This document shows positions 7,377-13,272 of a stretch of DNA of 13,272 bases, in pieces. The notes beneath the pieces are model-generated. The model was given only the letters and a program-made list of their open reading frames with translations. It had not been told where the DNA came from and made no database searches. A program made the position numbers and the translations under genes. This DNA comes from Mollicutes bacterium PWAP (GTDB lineage: Bacteria; Bacillota_I; Bacilli_A; Mycoplasmatales; Metamycoplasmataceae). Each line of letters starts with the position of its first letter. Positions within the stretch are counted from its first letter, which is position 1. Location of the stretch: assembly GCA_019661745.1 (NCBI GenBank), contig JAIFTM010000022.1, positions 1 to 13,272 of the forward strand, in the 5' to 3' direction.

Positions 7377-9165
7377 AAGAAAAAGTGTAGAATCTAGTAT
7401 AAAAACAAATATTAAAAAAGTAGAAACGGGTGTTATTGATGGAGTATTTGTTTATACAGGCCCTGTAACAATTGGAGAATTTGCTAGACAAACAAATCAA
7501 AATCCTACTCAAATAGTTTCTGAATATTTTATGTCAGGTAAAATGTACAATATTAATCACATTTTAAGTGAAGAAGATTTAGTTGAATTATGTTTAAAAT
7601 ATGAATTGGATTTTAGGGCAGAAAAAGAAGTTAATGCAGCTAATTTTATGGATGATATCGAAGTTATTGATGATGAAAGCGAATTAGTTGAAAGAAGTCC
7701 TATTGTAACAATTATGGGTCATGTTGACCACGGGAAAACAACTTTATTAGATAAAATTAGAAATGCTAATGTTGCAGATGGAGAAAGCGGTGGAATTACA
7801 CAACACACTGGAGCTTACTCCGTAGAAAAAGAAGGTAAACATATTACTTTCTTGGATACTCCTGGACATGAGGCGTTTACTGCTATGCGTTCAAGGGGAG
7901 CTAATCTTACTGATATAGTTATATTAGTTGTTGCTGCCGATGATGGAGTTATGCCTCAAACTAAAGAAGCTATAATACATGCCAATGCCGCAGGAAGCCC
8001 TATTATTGTTTTTGTAAATAAAATGGATAAAGAAGGTTCTAATCCTGAAAGAATTAAATCTGAACTAACATCTTATGATGTTGTTGCTGAAGAATTTGGT
8101 GGAGATGTTCAATTTGTATATGGTTCTGCTCTTAAAGGTACTGGTATTGATGATTTACTTAAATCAATAAATATATTATCTGAAATTTTAGAATTAAAAG
8201 CTAACCCTAATAGAATGGCAATAGGAACTGTTGTTGAAAGTGAAACTTCCAAAACACAAGGTTCTGTTATTACATTAGTAGTTACAAATGGAACTTTAAA
8301 AAATAGAGATTTTATTGTTGCAGGAAGTAAATATGGTCGTGTAAGAACAATTTTAGATCCAGCCACTAATAAACTTATTAAAGAAGTTAAACCTGGGTTC
8401 CCCGCCATTATTACAGGGCTTAAAGATGTTCCTATTGCTGGAGATAAATTATTTGGTTTTCAAGATGAAAAGTATGCTAAAAAACTTGCTGAAGAAAAAA
8501 AAGATATGGACAAAAAAAATGAGCTTAAACATAGAAATGCTTTACAAAGTGTTGACGGGTTAAAGATACTTAATATTATTGTAAAAAGTGATGTTGCCGG
8601 GACAAGTGAAGCTGTTAAATATTCTTTAAACAAATTAGAAAGCGATGAAGCAAAAGTTAATGTTATTTCTGCTTCAAGTGGAGAAATTACTAATAGTGAT
8701 GTTTTATTGGCGTCTGCTTCTAATTCTGTAATTTATACTTTTAATTTAGAGCCCAACAAAAATATTTTAGAAGAGGCAAAAACTAAAGGAATTGAAATTA
8801 AAAACTTTTCAATTATTTATAAAATGATTGAAGAAGTTGAAGCAATTATTTTAGGAATGGAAACTCCTAAATATGAAGAAAAACAAATTGGTAAAGGTAA
8901 TGTTATTGCAACATTTTTCTATTCAAAAGTTGGTACTATTGCTGGAGTTATGGTTGAAGAAGGTAAAGTAATTGAAAATGCTATAGTTAAAGTATTTAGA
9001 AATAGTAAAGAGTTCAAAACATCTAAAATTGACTCACTTAAAAGAGAATCTAACAAAACAAAACTAGTTACTGCTGGAAAAGATTGTGGAATGCATATTG
9101 CTGGTTTTGATGAAGTAAAAGTTGGAGATTGATTAGAATTTTATGAAGAAGTTAGAATTAACTAA
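7360..9165 (+). CDS. infB: Translation initiation factor IF-2
   Basis: GTPase that brings initiator tRNA to the 30S subunit and promotes subunit joining. The 601-residue product has a short basic N-terminus, an IF2-N type segment (about 24-90, with [12 protein letters not shown]), then the G domain: G1 GHVDHGKT (120-127), G3 DTPGHEAF (166-173), G4 NKMD (220-223), G5 SAL (256-258). Domains II to IV follow, including [11 protein letters not shown] and a C-terminal GxVKVGDW-type end. It lacks the long N-terminal extension of E. coli IF-2, as is usual in mycoplasmas. One TGA Trp codon (9130-9132) lies 12 codons from the stop. AAGGAG at about 7349-7354 serves the ATG. It overlaps ylxR by 17 bases and rbfA by one. 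Confidence 0.97.
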
Positions 9166-9506
9166 TGGCTAATATTAATCATAAAAGAAAAGAAAAAAAA
9201 TATTTCATTCATGTTTCTGAAATTGTTAGTAATGAATTAACTAATTCAAATATCTCTTTTTCAACAGTTACTGAAGTTAAATTAAGTAATGACTCTTCGT
9301 GATTAGATATTTTTGTAAATATTAAAAGTAATGAATCAAAAACTTTAGAGGCTTTAAATAATTCAAAAGGTTTTATTAGATCAAGACTTTCAACAATGGC
9401 TGGACAAAGAATTGTACCAAATATTCGTTTTAAAAAGGATGTAACTTTTGAACATGCTTTAAAGATTGAAAAAATAATTAATAAAATTAAAAATGAAGAT
9501 AATTAA
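9165..9506 (+). CDS. rbfA: 30S ribosome-binding factor RbfA
   Basis: KH-fold factor for late 30S maturation (16S rRNA 5' end). The 113-residue frame has one TGA Trp (9300-9302) near the middle and so is easily missed. The ATG shares a base with the infB TAA. Family features include an N-terminal basic segment, the helix SEIVSNELTNSNI, the strand with SSWLDIFVNI (usual pattern ...A.VYvS), the helix GFIRSRLSTMAGQRIVPNIRF, which matches the strongly conserved GfIRseLgkrl.lRy.PeL.F core, and DVTFEHALKIEKIINKI at the end. This is the last gene of the rimP operon; a terminator follows at 9518. Confidence 0.93.
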
Positions 9507-9517
9507 TAATATATTCT

Positions 9518-9545
9518 ACTTAAGCAAATATGTTTAAGTTTTTTT
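9518..9545 (+). terminator. Terminator of the rimP-rbfA operon
   Basis: ACTTAAGCA (9518-9526) pairs with TGTTTAAGT (9531-9539), with one G-U pair and an AATA loop, followed by a run of seven T. It lies 11 bases after the rbfA stop, the normal place for a factor-independent terminator. Confidence 0.8.
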
Positions 9546-9550
9546 ATAAA

Positions 9551-9578
9551 AAAAATAATCATTTTTATGATTATTTTT
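9551..9578 (-). terminator. Terminator of the minus-strand ABC/ppa group
   Basis: A perfect 12-base stem (9551-9562 with 9567-9578) and TTTT loop lies just downstream of the permease stop on the minus strand. In that direction the stem ends in a T-run (complement of the A-run from 9548), fitting termination of the minus-strand transcript. It may also work in the plus direction, since the plus-strand stem also ends in T residues. Confidence 0.7.
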
Positions 9579-9580
9579 AA

Positions 9581-10423
9581 TTAGTTTGTTAAATAATTTT
9601 TTTGTACTCTTGATGAAATATTAAAAGTTCCTGCTATTACTAAGATTGAAGAAACCATCATAAAAATAGGGGCTCAAATATCTGAAACATAGTTTTTATC
9701 ATGATTAAAAGATATAATGCCTGTAGCTGTTAAATTGTTTAATAATGGAACAAACGATACTATATATTGATGTTCAGAGTAGAAACTATTTACATGATTT
9801 TCTAAATGCAAAACAAAAGACATTATTATAATATAACCAACTGTAATTATTAATCAAATTGTTATAATAATTCCTTTAACTCATTTTTTTAATCCTGAAG
9901 CTTGAATAGATCTGCAAACATAACTTACCATTACAAAGAACATAGTTGCTGAAAAAGCATACATAATATATCTTAAAACTAATTCTCCTTCAGCTTTTCC
10001 GCCTAAAGATACAATTATTATCAAAGCAATAAATATAGTAAACAATATTTGTAATAAAAATAGTATCGCATCCACAAACATTCTTATAGATAGAATTGTT
10101 TGTTTTCTATAATGTAAATAACTAACTCTATTCCTATCTAATTTAGATTTTTCTTTAAAAACTAAAACAAGTCTGAAAATTATTGCATAAATAAGACCCA
10201 TTACTAAAGAACTTTCTAAATTTTCTGTCATGTATTTCCAAATTCATTTTCCTTCAGAAACACTATGAGTATTATCCATATATTTTTCATGTGGAGATTC
10301 AACCGCAATACTAATAATTAACGTTAATAACGGAAGTAAAGAAAGACCTATTACTAATGCTATTTGTCCTCAAGTAAGTTTTGATTTCAATTCACTTCTT
10401 AAATATTTAAAAAATTTATTCAT
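9581..10423 (-). CDS. ABC-2 type transporter permease (substrate unknown)
   Basis: Membrane subunit of an ABC exporter, paired with the ATPase upstream. The 280-residue frame needs five TGA Trp codons and has one TGG. About six hydrophobic segments are visible: near residues 20-42 (IALVIGLSLLPLLTLIISIA), 72-90, 113-140 (ILFLLQILFTIFIALIIIVSL), 150-172, 180-202 (IIITIWLIITVGYIIIMSFV) and 250-270. An N-terminal cytoplasmic segment MNKFFKYLRSELKSKLTW is typical of ABC-2 permeases. There is no signal peptide or substrate-specific motif. The ATG overlaps the ATPase stop by 8 bases, and GGAG lies at the proper distance (complement of 10429-10432), so the two subunits are translationally coupled. 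Family assignment rests mainly on topology and partner gene. Confidence 0.8.
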
Positions 10424-11318
10424 TAGAATCTCCTAAACTAATATTTTCGCCTTTAAACACAGATGCTGCAATATTTTTTTCTTTAATTGTTGAATAAATA
10501 TATTCTTTATCTGAAATAAGAAGTTTATTTAATTTTTTAAAGTTTTCTATTTTGTCAATTGTAATTAAAATTTTATTTTCTTTTTTAATTGCACTCTTTA
10601 CAAAATTAAGTTTTTTAATAGGTGTTATTTTAACTTTTTCATTCACTTTAACAAAAATATTTTTTTCTATATTTGTTTTAGAATCTACTAGAATACCTTT
10701 TTTAAGAACAAAAAATTCTTTTACCATAGATTGAACTACATCCATACGATGAGAAGTTATTATAATAGAAATTTTTTTATTTTTATGCAGATCCATGTAC
10801 ATAGCTTTAACTTTTTCAACCATAACTGGATCTAAACCATCGAATGGTTCATCTAAAAATATATATTTAACACTTGGATTTAAAAAAGTAGAAATTATTT
10901 TTACTTTTTGTTGATTCCCTTTTGATAGTTTGCCAATAGGTTTTTTTAAATATTCTGTAAATTCTAATTTTTTTGCAATATTTTCTATAAGAATTTTTGC
11001 TTCTTTTTTATTCATGCCTTGAAGAGTTGCAGCCTCAATTAATTGATTAATACTTTTTGTTTTGTTCTTTGGCTCAGCTCCTGCTGCCAAATAAGAAATT
11101 GTTCTTTTATCTTCCATTGTAATTGGGTGTCCATCAAAAAGAACATTCCCTTTATATTTTTCTATAAAATCACTAACAATATTAAATGTAGTAGATTTAC
11201 CAGAACCATTAAAACCGATCAAACCTGTTATTTGGTTATCTGGGAATTTAATAGAAATATTTTTTAAAGCATGTGTTTTATCTTCAAATTTTTTATCTAA
11301 ATTTTGAATTTCTATCAT
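10416..11318 (-). CDS. ABC transporter ATP-binding protein
   Basis: Energy-coupling ATPase for the adjoining permease. The 300-residue product has Walker A GFNGSGKST (35-43), the signature LSKGNQQKV (131-139), Walker B YIFLDEP (152-158), D-loop GLDP and switch His190 (SHRMD). The LSKGNQQK form and the FDGLDP Walker B follow those of exporters of the NatA/YhaQ/DrrA group. The region where the Q-loop should be reads SYLAAGAEPKNKTKS, lacking a clear Gln. A C-terminal region of about 90 residues beyond the nucleotide-binding domain is K/I-rich and of no known function. AAGGAG (complement of 11325-11330) supports the start. Thirty-two bases separate it from ppa; a TATAAT on the minus strand (11340-11345) could be an internal promoter, but without a good -35. 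Substrate cannot be inferred. Confidence 0.93.
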   Translation of the reverse strand: MIEIQNLDKKFEDKTHALKNISIKFPDNQITGLIGFNGSGKSTTFNIVSDFIEKYKGNVLFDGHPITMEDKRTISYLAAGAEPKNKTKSINQLIEAATLQGMNKKEAKILIENIAKKLEFTEYLKKPIGKLSKGNQQKVKIISTFLNPSVKYIFLDEPFDGLDPVMVEKVKAMYMDLHKNKKISIIITSHRMDVVQSMVKEFFVLKKGILVDSKTNIEKNIFVKVNEKVKITPIKKLNFVKSAIKKENKILITIDKIENFKKLNKLLISDKEYIYSTIKEKNIAASVFKGENISLGDSNE

Positions 11319-11350
11319 AAATTTCTCCTTTTATCCATAATTATAAAAAA

Positions 11351-11908
11351 CTATATTTTATATTTTTCTGGATGCTCTTTCATCATTTTTTTAATAAATT
11401 CTTTTTTATCCAAATTAGAATATTTTTTATATAAATTTTGTGTTTCAACTATTTCATTTAATGCATATTTTTCATTTTCAAATCCTGAAACAGAAGTTAT
11501 TCCTTCGTGTTTTCAGTTTTTATATGTACTGAAAAATATTTTTACTTTTTCTAATCATTCTTTTGGTATTTGAGAAATATCAGAAATGTTTTTTTGTCTA
11601 TAGTCATCGGCATGAACAGCAATTAATTTCGTATCTGTTTCTCCATCATCAATCATTTTCATAGCTCCAACAATTCTTACTTTTGCATAAGTTCCAGTAA
11701 CAAATTTTTCCTCATTAAAAACTAATACATCTAATTCGTCTCCATCTCAATCAATTGTTTTTGGTATAAAACCATAATTAGCTGGATAAATAAATCCTTC
11801 TCTTAAAATTCTATCTACAATAATTGCATCAAGTTTTCTATCATATTCATATTTTATTGAACTACCTTGAGGTATTTCTATTCTTATTATTAATTCTTTA
11901 TTATGCAT
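11351..11908 (-). CDS. ppa: Inorganic pyrophosphatase (family I)
   Basis: Cytoplasmic enzyme hydrolysing pyrophosphate to two phosphates, pulling biosynthetic reactions forward. The 185-residue frame contains three TGA Trp codons and so is not apparent in the standard code. Family I signatures are clear: [14 protein letters not shown] near the N-terminus, [12 protein letters not shown] (38-49), the metal-binding DGDELD (55-60, fitting D-x-D-[PE]-x-D although Pro is more usual than Glu), ARVxIVGAM-like sequence followed by [12 protein letters not shown], and a later FFSTYKNWKHEG. ATG at 11906-11908 is chosen because it is the first in-frame start before the conserved core. No ribosome binding site is evident. 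The gene heads the minus-strand group and is divergent from infC. Confidence 0.95.
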
Positions 11909-11932
11909 TAACTATATTTTACCAATTTTTAT

Positions 11933-11961
11933 AATGTAAATCTAATTTTTTTTAGTTTCAA
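11933..11961 (-). promoter_or_regulatory. Candidate ppa promoter
   Basis: On the minus strand TTGAAA (complement of 11956-11961) and TACATT (complement of 11933-11938) are separated by 17 bases, a good sigma-70-type layout. An adjacent TATAAA slightly downstream is an alternative -10. The transcript would have a short leader without a Shine-Dalgarno sequence before the ppa ATG. Confidence 0.45.
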
Positions 11962-11986
11962 GTTAAAAAATATGTTAAAATATAAA
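11958..11986 (+). promoter_or_regulatory. Candidate promoter of the infC-rpmI-rplT operon
   Basis: TATAAA (11981-11986) with TTCAAG (11958-11963) 17 bases upstream, or TAAAAT (11976-11981) preceded by TATGT, gives a transcript beginning about 11988-11993, just before the structured leader. Its -35 region overlaps that of the divergent ppa candidate. The -35 match is poor, so the call rests on position and the A/T-rich -10. Confidence 0.45.
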
Positions 11987-11989
11987 TGC

Positions 11990-12120
11990 AACATAGTTTG
12001 CAGAAAGTAGAATTACTTCTCACCTGGTAGCCATCGCTGCAGGTTCATGCTCAAATAAATTTGTTTATACATATTATTATTTGTGTCTTGAGAAGTGGTT
12101 TAACCACTTTTTTATATTTT
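11990..12120 (+). ncRNA. L20/infC-type autoregulatory mRNA leader
   Basis: This untranslated leader before infC contains nested pairings. AGAAAGTA (12002-12009) can pair with TACTTCT (12014-12020, one bulged A). ACTTCTCA (12015-12022) can instead pair with TGAGAAGT (12089-12096). A strong local hairpin, ACCT-(G)-GTAGC / GCTGC-AGGT, lies at 12022-12044 with a CATC loop. The terminator hairpin at 12093-12109 shares bases with the long-range antiterminator pairing. Infc-rpmI-rplT leaders in Firmicutes are controlled by L20, which binds the leader and causes premature termination; the arrangement here fits that model. The 12022-12044 hairpin inside the long-range helix is a plausible L20 site. 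Confidence 0.8.
12093..12113 (+). terminator. Leader terminator (attenuator) before infC
   Basis: AAGTGGT (12093-12099) pairs with ACCACTT (12103-12109) around a TTA loop, followed by six T. Its left arm shares AAGT (12093-12096) with the long-range antiterminator strand, so the two structures exclude each other. It precedes the infC ribosome binding site by about 10 bases. Confidence 0.82.
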
Positions 12121-12135
12121 TAAAAGGAGCTTATT

Positions 12136-12771
12136 ATAGCAATTAATAGAAGAAGAGATCGTTCTAATGGAAAAGTTAAAGAAGAACACTTTGTAAATGA
12201 AAAAATTCCATTTAGTAAAATTTTTGTTTTAGATAATAAAGGGAATAAATTAGGAATGATGAATAAAAGAAAAGCCTTGGAATTTGCTAAACAAGAAGGA
12301 TTTGATTTAGTTATTCTTAGCCCCAATCCTAAACAACCAGTAGCAAAATTATTAGACTATGGTAAGTTTAAATATCAAAAAAAACAAAAAAATAAAGAAC
12401 AAAAATCTAAACAATCTAAAACTGAAAACAGAGAAGTTAGGATGACTCCACTTATTGGTAGGCATGACTTAGAAGTTAAAAGTAAAAAAACTAGAGAATT
12501 TATTTTAAATGGAGATAGAGTTAAAGTTTCTGTAAAATTTAGAGGTAGAGAGTTAGCTAGAAAAGAATTAGGCTACAATAAACTTCAAGAATTTTTTGAA
12601 ACTCTCGAAGACATTGCAACTATTGCTAAACAACCCGTTTTAAATGGTGGAAGATTTTTAGATATGTTTTTAACTAAAAAGAATCCAAACAAAAAAACTG
12701 GTGATAACAAGGTTATAAATAATCAACTTAAAAAGAAAGAAGGAGATAAAAATGCCAAAGATGAAAACTAA
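12136..12771 (+). CDS. infC: Translation initiation factor IF-3
   Basis: Binds the 30S subunit, keeps it free of 50S, and proofreads start-codon choice. The first in-frame ATG (12256) lies inside conserved N-domain sequence, so the true start is upstream: the frame reads back through [17 protein letters not shown] to a stop at 12121-12123, with no ATG, GTG or TTG between. AAGGAG at 12124-12129 favours ATA at 12136 (six bases away); ATT at 12133 or 12142 are alternatives. From 12136 the protein is about 211 residues. Signatures are [19 protein letters not shown] at the linker, the [18 protein letters not shown] start of the C-domain, [11 protein letters not shown] and the [14 protein letters not shown] end. 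A charged tail of about 30 residues follows. Its last 20 bases overlap rpmI. Confidence 0.95.
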   Translation: MAINRRRDRSNGKVKEEHFVNEKIPFSKIFVLDNKGNKLGMMNKRKALEFAKQEGFDLVILSPNPKQPVAKLLDYGKFKYQKKQKNKEQKSKQSKTENREVRMTPLIGRHDLEVKSKKTREFILNGDRVKVSVKFRGRELARKELGYNKLQEFFETLEDIATIAKQPVLNGGRFLDMFLTKKNPNKKTGDNKVINNQLKKKEGDKNAKDEN

Positions 12772-12940
12772 AAGTGCTCTTGTTAAGAGAATTAAAGTTA
12801 CAGCCACAGGTAAAGTGTTAAGAGGAAATGCTTACAGATCTCACCTTGCACAAAATAAATCAAGAAAACAAAAACTTCAATCTAGAAAAAGATCTCAGAT
12901 GCATTCATCTGATCTTAAAAGATTTAAAGGTATGTTTTAG
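12752..12940 (+). CDS. rpmI: 50S ribosomal protein L35
   Basis: Small basic large-subunit protein. The 62-residue product starts [22 protein letters not shown], the L35 signature, with [16 protein letters not shown] and a [13 protein letters not shown] ending typical of the family. AAGGAG at 12740-12745, inside the 3' end of infC, serves the ATG. It lies in the conserved order infC-rpmI-rplT, with 12 bases to rplT. Confidence 0.97.
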   Translation: MPKMKTKSALVKRIKVTATGKVLRGNAYRSHLAQNKSRKQKLQSRKRSQMHSSDLKRFKGMF

Positions 12941-12952
12941 AAAGGGATAACG

Positions 12953-13272
12953 ATGAGAGTAAAAGGCGGAATAGTTTCAAGAAAAAGACGTAAAAAGTGG
13001 CTTAAACTTGCAAAAGGTTATTGAGGACATAAATCAGTAGGTTTTAAAGTTGCTAAGCAACAAGTTGTTAAGTCATGGACATATGCATTCAGAGATAGAA
13101 AACAAGTTAAAAGAAACTTTAGAAAATTATGAATTGCTAGAATTAATGCATCAGTTAGACCAATGGGTTTATCTTATTCACAATTTATTAATGGCCTTAA
13201 AAAAGCGAACATTAATATTAATAGAAAAATGTTATCAGAACTTGCTATTCAACAACCAAAAACATTTGAAAT
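12953..13272 (+). CDS. rplT: 50S ribosomal protein L20 (3' end beyond the window)
   Basis: Early-assembly 23S rRNA-binding protein and the probable repressor of this operon through the leader at 11990-12120. The first 106 residues are present: [20 protein letters not shown], then [30 protein letters not shown]-like sequence, KRNFRKLWIARINAS and [16 protein letters not shown], all diagnostic of L20. Trp is coded by both TGG (two) and TGA (13022, 13130). AAAGGGA at 12941-12947 is the ribosome binding site. The usual length is about 115-120 residues, so only about ten are missing. Confidence 0.97.

Noticed and set aside
8109..8408. Minus-strand open frame inside infB
   Set aside because: Shadow of the IF-2 G domain and domain II coding sequence; no independent support.
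11043..11573. Plus-strand open frames opposite the ABC ATPase and ppa
   Set aside because: They are antisense to genes with full sets of motifs and have compositions rich in Phe, Ile, Ser and Asn, as expected of reversed AT-rich coding DNA.
12022..12056. tRNA-like or T-box element, because of GGTTCATGC
   Set aside because: The sequence folds better as the local hairpin of the infC leader; no acceptor, anticodon or T-box consensus is present.
1..13272. CRISPR array, toxin-antitoxin, phage or defence module
   Set aside because: No spaced direct repeats, no nuclease, toxin or phage genes; all intact genes belong to housekeeping families or one ABC exporter.

Overview
The window looks like a stretch of core chromosome from a wall-less Mycoplasma-type bacterium (Mollicutes, genetic code 4). 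DNA is strongly AT-rich, and UGA is read as tryptophan: at least nine genes only reach full length, with family-conserved Trp positions, when in-frame TGA codons are read through (for example PurA W12, where W precedes GDEGKGK). I count about 21 TGA and 5 TGG Trp codons in the genes annotated here. I do not name a species.

Layout, left to right. (1) Positions 1-540 hold no intact gene, only a decayed coding remnant that switches frame. (2) Positions 564-5124 (+) carry dnaX, ybaB/ebfC, tmk, tdk and purA, tightly packed or overlapping: clamp-loader subunit, nucleoid-associated protein, dTMP kinase, thymidine kinase and adenylosuccinate synthetase. (3) A short gap with a terminator-like hairpin leads into rimP-nusA-ylxR(rnpM)-infB-rbfA (5206-9506, +), the conserved transcription-termination/translation-initiation/30S-maturation operon. 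(4) Two hairpins at 9518-9578 separate it from a convergent minus-strand group: an ABC-2 type permease (9581-10423), its ATPase (10416-11318) and inorganic pyrophosphatase ppa (11351-11908). (5) A divergent intergenic region (11909-12135) holds candidate promoters for both directions and a structured L20/infC-type leader with competing terminator and antiterminator pairings. (6) infC-rpmI-rplT (IF3, L35, L20) follows on the plus strand; rplT runs off the window.

The genes are mostly housekeeping: replication, nucleotide salvage, transcription elongation/antitermination, ribosome assembly and translation initiation, plus one ABC exporter of unknown substrate. Several real genes (rbfA, ppa, and full-length tmk, tdk, purA, nusA, infB, rplT and the permease) are hidden or shortened if the standard code is used.

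I found no convincing new multi-gene system. The items most worth a second look are the apparently leaderless dnaX mRNA, loss of the Cys4 zinc module in DnaX, a possible gamma-type frameshift site in dnaX, a long acidic tail on NusA, the three-way switch in the infC leader with a non-AUG infC start, a hairpin directly against the rimP ribosome binding site, and the decayed gene at the left edge.
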